64,000 bases of DNA from Candidatus Gastranaerophilales bacterium. Its GTDB lineage: Bacteria > Cyanobacteriota > Vampirovibrionia > Gastranaerophilales > Gastranaerophilaceae. The DNA is taken from positions 1 to 64,000 of the forward strand of contig CALUPO010000006.1 in the NCBI GenBank assembly GCA_944322675.1. The letters are read 5' to 3'. The notes beneath the pieces are model-generated. The model was given only the letters and a program-made list of their open reading frames with translations, was not told the DNA's origin and ran no database searches. The translations under genes and the position numbers were made by a program. Positions 56,147 through 64,000 of the stretch are shown here, in pieces. Within the stretch, counting starts at the first letter, position 1. Every line of letters starts with the position of its first letter.

Positions 56147-57655
56147 TTATTTACACTTACATTCCTTTAAATAATATAAAAGAGTTCTAACCATTGCCCC
56201 ATTTGCCATTTTTACACCATACTTATCAGGTTTTTCTAAAAATGCCGTTCCGGCTATATCTATATGAGCCCAGTTTTTATTTTTAATAAACTTACTTAAA
56301 AATACACCCGCAGTTGAAGCTCCCGCATATCTTGAGCCGGTATTTTTCATATCTGCAATATCACTTTTTAAACTTTTATCATATTCTTCATAAAGAGGAA
56401 GCTGCCACAATTTTTCATCACTTACTTTTGAAACTTCAATTAATTTATTAATTAATTCTTGATTTGTTCCCATAATACCACTTGCACAGGTTCCTAAAGC
56501 AACCATACAAGCACCTGTTAAAGTAGCGACATCAATAACTTCATCGACATTAAGTTCATCGGCAAAACACAAAGCATCTGCAAGAGTTAAACGACCTTCA
56601 GCATCTGTGTTATCAACTTCAATAGTTTTTCCATTTTTAGCTTTTAAAATGTCTCCAGGTTTATAAGCACAACCGCTTATCATATTCTCACAAGCAGCTA
56701 TTATACCATGAACCTCAGTATTTATATTTAATTCATTCAACACACTAAATAAACCAATAACACAAGCAGCACCTGACATATCATCTTTCATATTTAACAT
56801 TGAAGAAGGCGGTTTTAAATCCATACCCCCGGAGTCAAAAGTTATACCTTTACCAATAATAGCAACTTTCTTGCCATTGGGATTCTTTGGTTTATATGTC
56901 AAATGAATAAACTTTGGCTCATTCACACTGCCTCTTGCAACTGCTAAATAAGCACCCATATCCATTTTTTCTATATCTTTTTTATCATAAATTTTTATAT
57001 CAACCTCATCTATACTTTTTGCAACTTCGGATAATTTATTAGGTGTCATAACATAAGCAGCTTCATTTATTAAATCTTTTGCAAAATTGGAAGCTTTTGC
57101 AATTGTTTCACCAATATACAAACCTTCTTTAATTTTTTCAATTTTTGTTTCGTCATTTTCACATATTATAAAATTTTCAATTTGTGCTGTTTTATTTTTG
57201 TCTTCATCACTTAAATATTTGTCAAATTTATAATTAGCAATTGTTATTCCTTCTGCAATCATTTTTGCACAACATTTAGTACATAATTCACCTTCACCTG
57301 CACCATGCAAAATTGATACAATATTTTTATCTTTTTTATTCTTCTTACATTCATTTATTATTTTTGCACTTAATTCTCTCAACTTATTTAAATTAAAATC
57401 TTCCTTTTTTCCAAGTCCGGCAATTAGAATTTTTTTTGCAGCTATTTCATTATTTAAAACAGGTAATGTATAAAAGGTTCCAAATTCACCTTTAAAGTCT
57501 TCCATATTAATAATATAATCTACAATTTTATTATTAACAGCTTCATTAATTACACCAGTTGCACCCGATGGATTTTTTACCCCTTCAAATAAATTAATAA
57601 CAACTACATCACAAACTTCATTTTTAATATCTGCATTTTTTACACTAATTTTCAT
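56147..57655 (-). CDS. pepA: Leucyl aminopeptidase (cytosol aminopeptidase, M17)
   Basis: 502 residues. The M17 signature NTDAEGRLTLADAL and GKGITFDSGGMDLKP give the two-zinc site; KDDMSGAACVIG follows. It removes N-terminal residues from peptides. GGGAG 10 bases before the ATG. Confidence 0.95.
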   Translation of the reverse strand: MKISVKNADIKNEVCDVVVINLFEGVKNPSGATGVINEAVNNKIVDYIINMEDFKGEFGTFYTLPVLNNEIAAKKILIAGLGKKEDFNLNKLRELSAKIINECKKNKKDKNIVSILHGAGEGELCTKCCAKMIAEGITIANYKFDKYLSDEDKNKTAQIENFIICENDETKIEKIKEGLYIGETIAKASNFAKDLINEAAYVMTPNKLSEVAKSIDEVDIKIYDKKDIEKMDMGAYLAVARGSVNEPKFIHLTYKPKNPNGKKVAIIGKGITFDSGGMDLKPPSSMLNMKDDMSGAACVIGLFSVLNELNINTEVHGIIAACENMISGCAYKPGDILKAKNGKTIEVDNTDAEGRLTLADALCFADELNVDEVIDVATLTGACMVALGTCASGIMGTNQELINKLIEVSKVSDEKLWQLPLYEEYDKSLKSDIADMKNTGSRYAGASTAGVFLSKFIKNKNWAHIDIAGTAFLEKPDKYGVKMANGAMVRTLLYYLKECKCK

Positions 57656-57751
57656 AAATTATAATCTCCCTTACTAATTTTTTATGTTATTTTAACTCAA
57701 AAAGAAAAAAGTCAAATCATTCTTTTAACCCAAAGAAAAATTTAATTTTTT

Positions 57752-58282
57752 TTAAGAAAAAAATACTTTGCAAACAAAAATAGCTGCAATAATACCTATC
57801 ATATCACCAAATAAACCACAAAATAGAGCATATCTTAGTTTTTTAATACCAATAGCACCAAAATAAACAGAAATTACATAAAACGTAGTTTCACTACTTC
57901 CAGCCATTATAGCAGCAAGTTTTGTAACATAAGCATCATTGCCATATTTATCTACAATATCAGACACAAGCCCCAAAAGTGCAGACCCTGAAAGACTTCT
58001 TATTATCATCACAGGAATTATATCTACAGGTATTTTCAAAAACTCAAAAATAAATTTAAATTTTCTTTCAATAAAATCAAACAAACCACACGATTGTACC
58101 ATTGAAATTACAACTATTATTGCAAGCAAATATGGAATGATTGAACAGGCACATTTAATACCATCTTGTGCTCCATCAATAAAAGCATCATAAACGTTTG
58201 TTTTTTTTATCAATGCATATACAAAAATAAATGAAATTAATAAAGGCAATATCAAAATAGAGATTTTATTAACTAATTCCAT
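57752..58282 (-). CDS. spmB: Spore maturation protein B-like (nucleoside-recognition domain) membrane protein
   Basis: 176 residues with about 5 membrane segments. IIPVMIIRSLSGSALLGLVSDI and MAGSSETTFYVISVYFGA are typical of SpmB. Start overlaps the spmA end by 14 bases. Its role in Bacillus spores is cortex dehydration, but the family is widespread in non-sporulating bacteria and its function there is unknown. Confidence 0.88.
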   Translation of the reverse strand: MELVNKISILILPLLISFIFVYALIKKTNVYDAFIDGAQDGIKCACSIIPYLLAIIVVISMVQSCGLFDFIERKFKFIFEFLKIPVDIIPVMIIRSLSGSALLGLVSDIVDKYGNDAYVTKLAAIMAGSSETTFYVISVYFGAIGIKKLRYALFCGLFGDMIGIIAAIFVCKVFFS

Positions 58283-58901
58283 AGTCTATTACCTCAACTT
58301 TTTGACTTATTTTCTTATTTTCTTGCGGTTTAAAAATTTTTTGCATTAATTTAGCAAATAAAATAGAAGATAAAAACGCAATACAAGTAACAATTAATGT
58401 AGGTAAAATAATAACTTCAGGATTTTTAAAACCTTTTGCTGCCAAAATTGCAATGATTGTTGAAGGTATAAGCTGAAACCCTGCTGTATTCATAGCAAGT
58501 AACATACACATTGAATTTGAAGCCGAGTTTTTGTCTATATTTATTTCTTGCATCTTCTTTATTGCTGAAATACCAAAAGGAGTGGCCGCATTTGCAAGAC
58601 CAAAAAAATTAGCACTAAAATTTAATGCAATATCACCTTGAATTTTAGAATTTTGTGGTAATTCGTCAAAAATTTTATTAATAAAAGGAGTTACAAGTTT
58701 AGAAAAAAATTTCATAAGCCCGCTTTTATGAGCTATATTTAAAATTCCCATCCAAAATCCCATAATACCAATTAAATAAATAGATATATCAAGTGTTTTT
58801 TTACAACCTTGCCATATCGAATCCACAACCTCATTTATACTATTATTTATAAAGCCAAAAAATATAGATAATAAAACCAAAAATATAAATATATAATTCA
58901 T
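58269..58901 (-). CDS. spmA: Spore maturation protein A-like membrane protein
   Basis: 210 residues with about 5 membrane segments. IQGDIALNFSANFFGLANAATPFGISAIKKMQ is the SpmA signature. Partner of SpmB, encoded directly downstream. No other sporulation gene is in the window. Confidence 0.88.
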   Translation of the reverse strand: MNYIFIFLVLLSIFFGFINNSINEVVDSIWQGCKKTLDISIYLIGIMGFWMGILNIAHKSGLMKFFSKLVTPFINKIFDELPQNSKIQGDIALNFSANFFGLANAATPFGISAIKKMQEINIDKNSASNSMCMLLAMNTAGFQLIPSTIIAILAAKGFKNPEVIILPTLIVTCIAFLSSILFAKLMQKIFKPQENKKISQKVEVIDYGIS

Positions 58902-58933
58902 AATATTATTTTATTATAAATAATACAAAATAA

Positions 58934-58962
58934 AAACAAAAAAAATCAGGTATTAAACCTGA
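58934..58962 (-). terminator. Intrinsic terminator of the 59065-60765 gene
   Basis: Stem ATCAGGT/ACCTGAT (58944-58950 and 58956-58962), loop of 5, followed on the minus strand by a T-run. Confidence 0.82.
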
Positions 58963-59006
58963 TAATCATTGAAAATGGGATTTTTATTAAGTAATTAACT
59001 TAAATA

Positions 59007-59038
59007 TGTGTATCGTTATATTTTTGTGTATCATTATA
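59007..59038. repeat. Two direct copies of a 14-bp repeat, 3' of the coiled-coil gene
   Basis: TGTGTATCGTTATA (59007-59020) and TGTGTATCATTATA (59025-59038) match at 13 of 14 bases, 4 bases apart. A reverse-complement copy of the first 12 bases lies at 60790-60801, on the other side of the gene. Confidence 0.7.
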
Positions 59039-59064
59039 AAAAATAAAAAATATTTTTTTGCAAA

Positions 59065-60765
59065 TTAAGCAAATGTTTTAAATGAACTTTCAATTGACTT
59101 ATCTCTAACTGATTTAACAGCATCGATTTCAGTTGACAAAGCTTTTTGCTCTGTATCCAATTGTGTTAAACGAACTTCCAATCTTTGATCCTGTGCTTGA
59201 ATAATTTTAAGTTGAGCATTTGCATCATTCATTTCTTTTTCATATACGCTAACAAGATAATCATACTCAACCATTGCAAAATCATAGGCATCCTGGTCTA
59301 TTTCAGTTGTAACAGTGGGTTGAACAACAGTACCATCTGCAAATGTTATTTTAGTTATTTGTCCATCAGAACTCATAACAATATTAGCATCTTGTTCATA
59401 AATTTGAGTACGTCCTTCAACATAGCTTATTTCATTTTCATAAACATTAATACTATCAGCATAAGTGCTTCCATAACTTTCACTTACATTATCTAAAGGA
59501 ACGTACATATATGACCAATCGTCATTTTCGTCTTTATAGCGATATAAAGCTTGATTCTTATCAACATTAATCATACCCGCAACAGCAGCTTGATTTGCAT
59601 ATTGTGTATAACTTGGCACAACAACAGCATTATTAAACTCAGATGAAGATGAATATCCTTGAGGATTATCAGCTGTTGCACTTATTGATTTTAACATTCC
59701 TCTTAACATTGAAATCATATCTTCATTTGTTATATCTGTATTAATTGCTCCTTCACCTGTGCCTGCATAATACAAACTTAATGCAGCTTGACTGGCTTTT
59801 GAGGCATTTGCTCCTATATTAAGAGGATCATATCCTGTAGAATCAAATAAAATATCATATAAGTCTTCACGTCCATTATCATTTTTATGATCATAAACAA
59901 GACCTGCTAAATCATCCATATTTGTAATATTTTTAATATCATCCCAGGTTAATTCATTAACACTTACGGTATTTAATATCTTTAATAACTCATCTTGTTC
60001 ATTTGTATCAGTAACTATATTATCTAAACTATCTGTAGCAGCACTAGAGTAATTGGGCAAGCTATAAGCACGTGCAGCTGCCTTTTGCGAAGCCTCTGTT
60101 AATTCATCAATTTGCTCATCTGTAAATGAATCAGGTCGCATATATTTCTTTAATGCTTCTGTACCAGCACTTTTTGCATCAGAAATTCCTAAAGCTGCAG
60201 CTAAATCTCTTTGAGTTGAAGAGCTTACTTTTTCAGTACTTTTTTCAGCACTTAGTTTTGCTATTTGCTCCTCAATCGTTTTCATATTTTCATAAATACT
60301 CAAATTATCTTTATATTTTGATAATGATCTTGCAGCCTCTTCACTACCAACCAATTCCATTTGATATGATTCTCCATCAATATTTGTATTTAAATATTGA
60401 TATTCTTCTCCACCATCAATATCAGTAGGTTTAGAAAATGAAACATTATTATATGTAGACTTACTTAATACTTTTTCAGTTGCAGGACTTTTATATCTAA
60501 TATTGTAATTATATGCTCCATCTTTTTTTGTAATATTTAAAACCTGAGATTCACCATATCCGGCATCAAATTTGTAAACTATTTTAGTATAATCACTTGG
60601 ACTTGGTGCTGTTGGAACAGCCATTTCCAACATTTGATTATAAATAGCCGAAGATTTTTGACTTAAATTTATACGCTGTTGGTTAATCTGTTGACCTTCA
60701 AATTCAACTTGATTTTTTCTTGCGTGTAACGAAGTTAAACGCAAGGACGATGCCGCCATACCCAT
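59065..60765 (-). CDS. Coiled-coil protein of unknown function, long relative of the 32992-33633 protein
   Basis: 566 residues. Start MGMAASSLRLTSLHARKNQVEFEGQQINQQRINLSQ, a coiled N-terminus; middle of acidic, Ser/Asp-rich mixed sequence; a C-terminal coiled coil (about 490-560) ending SIESSFKTFA. No signal peptide or membrane span. GGAG before the ATG. The overall plan recalls flagellar or secretion-substrate proteins with helical ends, but there is no specific match. An inverted repeat pair flanks the gene, and a terminator follows. Confidence 0.75.
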   Translation of the reverse strand: MGMAASSLRLTSLHARKNQVEFEGQQINQQRINLSQKSSAIYNQMLEMAVPTAPSPSDYTKIVYKFDAGYGESQVLNITKKDGAYNYNIRYKSPATEKVLSKSTYNNVSFSKPTDIDGGEEYQYLNTNIDGESYQMELVGSEEAARSLSKYKDNLSIYENMKTIEEQIAKLSAEKSTEKVSSSTQRDLAAALGISDAKSAGTEALKKYMRPDSFTDEQIDELTEASQKAAARAYSLPNYSSAATDSLDNIVTDTNEQDELLKILNTVSVNELTWDDIKNITNMDDLAGLVYDHKNDNGREDLYDILFDSTGYDPLNIGANASKASQAALSLYYAGTGEGAINTDITNEDMISMLRGMLKSISATADNPQGYSSSSEFNNAVVVPSYTQYANQAAVAGMINVDKNQALYRYKDENDDWSYMYVPLDNVSESYGSTYADSINVYENEISYVEGRTQIYEQDANIVMSSDGQITKITFADGTVVQPTVTTEIDQDAYDFAMVEYDYLVSVYEKEMNDANAQLKIIQAQDQRLEVRLTQLDTEQKALSTEIDAVKSVRDKSIESSFKTFA

Positions 60766-60789
60766 TTTTTTAAATCTCCATTTTTTTCC

Positions 60790-60801
60790 TAACGATACAC
60801 A
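60790..60801. repeat. Inverted copy of the 12-bp repeat, upstream of the coiled-coil gene
   Basis: TAACGATACACA is the exact reverse complement of 59007-59018. It lies in the presumed leader, 25 bases before the ATG. Confidence 0.7.
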
Positions 60802-60895
60802 TAATATTTATCGGCAAAATAAATTTATTTCTTTAATTTTTAATGAAATAAACTTAAAAAAACTTAACATTTTTCTTTAAAATGCCCAATTGACA

Positions 60896-60913
60896 ATAGT
60901 TTTCATAAACTAT
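60896..60913. promoter_or_regulatory. Dyad ATAGTTT-TCAT-AAACTAT next to TTGACA
   Basis: Perfect 7-bp arms with a 4-base centre, directly after TTGACA (60890-60895) on the plus strand. It recalls the palindrome at 22255-22274, which also follows a TTGACA. Located between ispE and the coiled-coil gene, with no clear -10 box. Confidence 0.35.
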
Positions 60914-60929
60914 ATTTGTAAAATTTACT

Positions 60930-61787
60930 TTACAAAACTTCATAACCTTTGTTGATAGTTTTTATATTGTTAAAAATCAAATATTTATCTGGATTAAAGT
61001 CATAATAATCAAATGTATCATTTACTATATAAAAAACAGAACCACTGCCTGTCATAATCGCACTCGGTTTAATTTTTTTTATATACATAAACTCATCAAA
61101 TTCATTCACTAATTGTGTTTCTAAATCATTATAAAGAAAGTTTTTATCAAATTGATTACTCTGAATAATTTTTGCAAGTTTAATTGTATTATCATTTTTT
61201 ATTTTAATTTTTTGTTCTGAATATTTTTTATAAGCATAAAAAGCTTTTATTCCAATATATCTAGGCTTTATTAAAGAAACATGCAATTCTTTAATATCAT
61301 TTAATTTTTGCACAACTTCACCTCTTGAAGTACATAAACAAGTTCCGCCTTTTAAACAAAAATTTAAATCTGAGCCCAAAATACAACACAATTCATCTAA
61401 CTCATTTTGATTTAATATATTACAAAAATAATTGTTTAAAACAGCCAAAGTTGCGGCTGCATTTGAACTTCCGCCCGCTAATCCAGCTTCAATCGGTATA
61501 TTTTTTTCAATATACACTTCAAATTTATTATTTTGAATACATGCTTTTTTTAAAAACAAATCAATAGCTTTATATACAAGATTAGAATTATCATATGGTA
61601 TAGATGATACATTACCGCTTAATATAATTTCATTATTTAACTTACTTTTAGATATCTTAAAAGTTAAAATATCAAAAAGATTAATATTTTGCATAATAGA
61701 TTGAATATTGTGAAAACCATCATTTGAACGTTTATTTAAAACTTCCAAAGTTAAATTGATTTTAGCATAAGTTTTTACTTTAATCAT
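60930..61787 (-). CDS. ispE: 4-(cytidine 5'-diphospho)-2-C-methyl-D-erythritol kinase
   Basis: 285 residues; GHMP kinase of the MEP isoprenoid pathway. KTYAKINLTLEVLNKRSNDGFHNIQSIMQ at the start, PIEAGLAGGSSNAAATLAVL (ATP loop) and a late ATGSGS-like MTGSGSVFY. Its ATG overlaps the tolC stop (ATGA), so it is last in the pump operon. Confidence 0.95.
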   Translation of the reverse strand: MIKVKTYAKINLTLEVLNKRSNDGFHNIQSIMQNINLFDILTFKISKSKLNNEIILSGNVSSIPYDNSNLVYKAIDLFLKKACIQNNKFEVYIEKNIPIEAGLAGGSSNAAATLAVLNNYFCNILNQNELDELCCILGSDLNFCLKGGTCLCTSRGEVVQKLNDIKELHVSLIKPRYIGIKAFYAYKKYSEQKIKIKNDNTIKLAKIIQSNQFDKNFLYNDLETQLVNEFDEFMYIKKIKPSAIMTGSGSVFYIVNDTFDYYDFNPDKYLIFNNIKTINKGYEVL

Positions 61788-63232
61788 AATAAAGGTGCTT
61801 TAGCTTCTTTTAAAGGGACTCCAACTACTTTTTCTAAATTTGCAGCTGCTATATTATAATCCAAAAGTGTTTTATAATAATCAAGTTGTGCATTTCGATA
61901 AGTATTTTCAGCATCCTTAAACTCAATGGCATCACCAAGCCCAACTTTATACCTGCCATCTGCCAGATCATATTGTTCTTTAGCTTGAGATAAAGCCATT
62001 TTAGAAACAGGTATAGAATCTTCAAGTTCAATCAAACTTATATAAGCTTGTTTCACTTCTAAATAAACACTTTGTTTTTGAACTTCATAATCACTTTCAT
62101 CTTTTTTATAAGTTGCTTTTGCTTCATCAACCTGTTTTTTTAATTTCATAAGATTAACAAGCTCATAAGATAAAGACCCACCAAATGTATAACCATAGTC
62201 AGCATTAAATTCACGTCCACCTAAATTATAACTTGCAGCAAGTTTCACATCAGGTAAAAAAGCAACTTTTGAAGCTTTAACAAGATATTTTGAAGCTTCT
62301 GCTTTTTTTTGTGCTGATAATAAAGCAGGTCGTGACTGATAAGCATCATTTAAAAGATTATCAAAATTTACCTCATAATAACTTGAAGCTAAATTATCAG
62401 AAATTTTATAAGGTTCTTTATTTGGAATACCAAGAGCATTATTTAGATTTGCATAAGCTACATCAATAGCATTTTTTGCTTTAATATGACTTAATTTCAC
62501 GCTACTTAAGTTATGCTCTGCAGTTATTACATCAATTTTAGCCTTAACTCCAATATCATAGTACGATTTTGCCTGAGCTAAATGTGACTCATAGATTTTA
62601 ACCGATTCTTTTAGTATATTCTCCTGTTGAATTGCATATAATAGATTAAAATACGCTTCTTTTACCTGATAAACAATTGTATTTATTGTTTCATCAAGAT
62701 TTTTTGCTGTTGCCTCATATGTTCTTTTAGCCATATTTGCAGATGTTCTTGTTTTACCAAAATCATAAACAAGTTGTGTTGCACTTACTGAAACTGTATT
62801 TATAAAGTTATAAGGCTGCATCTTTATTGAACTTAATGCAGGCATTAAATTTTTTGTTCTATCATAACCAATTGAAGCTGAAAATTCCGGAAAATAATTT
62901 GCCCACGCCTGTCCTATCTTTGTCTTATAAATTTCTTTATTATATATAGCTGACTGAATTTGAGGATTATTAGCAAGTGCTATTTTAATACATTCATCAA
63001 GATTAATAGAAGGTGCTTGTGTAACAGACCCTTCAATTGTTTTATTTCCTTCACTGCTTATTGATTGTATAGCATCCTCAATTGATGGGGTAATAATTTC
63101 TAATGTATTATTAAAGGAAGATGATGTATCCTCTTCTATAACAACTTCAGGTGCAATTTCATTTGCTGAAACACTCAAATTAAAATATACCCCGAATAAT
63201 ATTATTAATGTTAGAATTTTATAAATATTCAC
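61784..63232 (-). CDS. TolC-family outer membrane channel
   Basis: 482 residues from a GTG start at 63232 (GAGGA 8 bases upstream). Signal peptide (about 1-23, VSANE). Two OEP repeats: LDECIKIALANNPQIQSAIYN (near 78) and a second half beginning LLNDAYQSRPALLSAQKKAEASKYLVKASKVAFLPDVKL. It is the outer-membrane exit duct of the RND pump encoded directly upstream (24 bases). Confidence 0.92.
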   Translation of the reverse strand: MNIYKILTLIILFGVYFNLSVSANEIAPEVVIEEDTSSSFNNTLEIITPSIEDAIQSISSEGNKTIEGSVTQAPSINLDECIKIALANNPQIQSAIYNKEIYKTKIGQAWANYFPEFSASIGYDRTKNLMPALSSIKMQPYNFINTVSVSATQLVYDFGKTRTSANMAKRTYEATAKNLDETINTIVYQVKEAYFNLLYAIQQENILKESVKIYESHLAQAKSYYDIGVKAKIDVITAEHNLSSVKLSHIKAKNAIDVAYANLNNALGIPNKEPYKISDNLASSYYEVNFDNLLNDAYQSRPALLSAQKKAEASKYLVKASKVAFLPDVKLAASYNLGGREFNADYGYTFGGSLSYELVNLMKLKKQVDEAKATYKKDESDYEVQKQSVYLEVKQAYISLIELEDSIPVSKMALSQAKEQYDLADGRYKVGLGDAIEFKDAENTYRNAQLDYYKTLLDYNIAAANLEKVVGVPLKEAKAPLL

Positions 63233-63256
63233 TTGAATTTTCCTCGTATAACGTTT

Positions 63257-64000
63257 TTAATTACCATTATTATTTACTTTTTTCACTTTTTCCATAATTT
63301 TATTGATAACATACTGAACTATTACATAAAATGCGGGAACAAGCATTGTACCGGCAACACCGGCAGCCAACATACCACCAAAAACAGTAGTACCAACAGA
63401 AACACGACTTGCCGCACCTGCACCGTGTGCAAGTAACAAAGGTACAACACCAAGTACAAACGCAACAACTGTCATAACTACAGCACGGAAACGTATATGT
63501 GCTGCTTTCATAGCAGCATCCTCAATACTTAAACCATCTTTTTCATGTAATTCTTTTGCAAATTCAACAATTAAAATAGCTTGTTTTGCAGCTAGCCCTA
63601 TTAACATAATCATACCTACTTGAGAATATAAGTCAAATTCCTGGGCTGTTATTAACTGGAACAACAAAGCACCCACAGTTGCTATAGGAGCTATAAGTAA
63701 TACAGCAACCGGTATCATCCAGCTTTCATATAATGCCACTAAAAATAAATAAACAAAAAGTAAAGCAAGTGCCATTACATAACCTGTAGTACCTGATGAT
63801 TCAATTTCTTGTTTTGAAGTACCTGACCATTCAAAAGTTATATCAGATGGAAAATTCTCATCAGCCAATTCTTCCATAACTTTCATTGCTTCACCTGAAC
63901 TTTTACCAGGTCCAGGACTTCCGTTAAATTGAATTGAACGATATTGATTATAACGATTTATAGTTGTAGCACCAATATGTTCTTCTAAAGAAACCATAGT
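63257..64000 (-). CDS. RND multidrug efflux permease, AcrB/MexB type (C-terminal part; 5' end outside window)
   Basis: Open to the right edge; about 247 residues visible. [56 protein letters not shown] and [20 protein letters not shown] are the AcrB C-terminal transmembrane half with the pore-domain end. It exports hydrophobic compounds using proton motive force. The HlyD-type adaptor would be upstream, outside the window. Confidence 0.94.
   Translation of the reverse strand, partial: TMVSLEEHIGATTINRYNQYRSIQFNGSPGPGKSSGEAMKVMEELADENFPSDITFEWSGTSKQEIESSGTTGYVMALALLFVYLFLVALYESWMIPVAVLLIAPIATVGALLFQLITAQEFDLYSQVGMIMLIGLAAKQAILIVEFAKELHEKDGLSIEDAAMKAAHIRFRAVVMTVVAFVLGVVPLLLAHGAGAASRVSVGTTVFGGMLAAGVAGTMLVPAFYVIVQYVINKIMEKVKKVNNNGN

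Noticed and set aside
60126-60428. Long plus-strand open frame inside the 566-residue coiled-coil gene
   Set aside because: Shadow frame; composition (Leu/His/Gln-rich) is typical of the complement of AT-rich coding DNA.
1-64000. tRNA, rRNA, CRISPR array, insertion sequence or known riboswitch
   Set aside because: No cloverleaf with GTTC-type arm, no regular spaced repeats, no transposase-like frame and no conserved riboswitch core was seen in either strand by eye.

Overview
The window is very AT-rich (by eye about 70-75% A+T), densely packed and uses the standard bacterial code (TGA is a normal stop, e.g. in tsaE and tolC). Gene content fits a non-photosynthetic relative of Cyanobacteria, most likely a gut Gastranaerophilales/Vampirovibrionia (formerly Melainabacteria) genome. 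It has Gram-negative envelope genes (AcrB-type pump, TolC-like channels, YbhG-like adaptor, an SLH-domain surface protein). It also has genes that are common in Cyanobacteria and Firmicutes: PSP1/RicT, the PurS-dependent short PurL, RNase HIII, SpmA/SpmB and YlxR. The lineage is inferred from these families; there is no rRNA in the window to confirm it. I saw no tRNA, rRNA, CRISPR array, insertion sequence or prophage, and no gene-free stretch longer than about 270 bases.

Layout. 1-5.0 kb: end of a Cys-rich protein, rlmH with a coupled small gene, ricT, and purS-purQ-purL. 5.1-7.6 kb: a single-chain restriction-modification enzyme. 7.6-9.3 kb: tsaE-tsaB plus a coupled membrane zinc-ribbon gene. 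9.4-18.4 kb: pgi, an outer-membrane channel/adaptor pair without a pump, an amidase, an Na+/alanine symporter, rnhC and a lytic transglycosylase. 18.6-19.7 kb: coaD with a coiled-coil gene. 20.0-25.8 kb: the most unusual block, with a predicted membrane anti-sigma protein carrying a periplasmic TonB-like domain, its sigma-like partner, a secreted coiled-coil protein behind a promoter with a perfect palindrome, and a convergent 1039-residue protein that looks like a catalytically dead cyclase/STAND ATPase. 25.9-32.8 kb: secA, a membrane-anchored calpain-like protease, and glmU-prs. 33-40.8 kb: small unknowns, acpS, rsmA, gshA, an EF-hand protein, a divergent GH77-like enzyme, surE and thiS.

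40.8-48.8 kb is a nine-gene leftward operon: a PurD-like degenerate protein, ylxR, infB, rbfA, truB, an LmeA/DUF2993 protein, a GerMN protein, a HicB-like protein and an orphan OmpR-type regulator. 48.8-52.8 kb: rph with a terminator, then bioF-bioG-bioC (pimeloyl-ACP supply for biotin). 52.9-64 kb: SLH protein, LD-carboxypeptidase, pepA, spmA-spmB, a coiled-coil gene flanked by a 12-bp inverted repeat, and an RND pump-tolC-ispE operon that runs off the right edge.

Two general signals stand out. At four of the convergent gene junctions both genes stop inside one shared palindromic TTAA. Several genes without a Shine-Dalgarno sequence have a -10-like hexamer 6-7 bases before the ATG, which suggests leaderless transcripts. 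The best candidates for something undescribed are the sigma/TonB-type anti-sigma pair with its operator-like dyads, the calpain-like membrane protease, the PurD-like pseudoenzyme in the translation operon, and the inverted-repeat-flanked coiled-coil gene.
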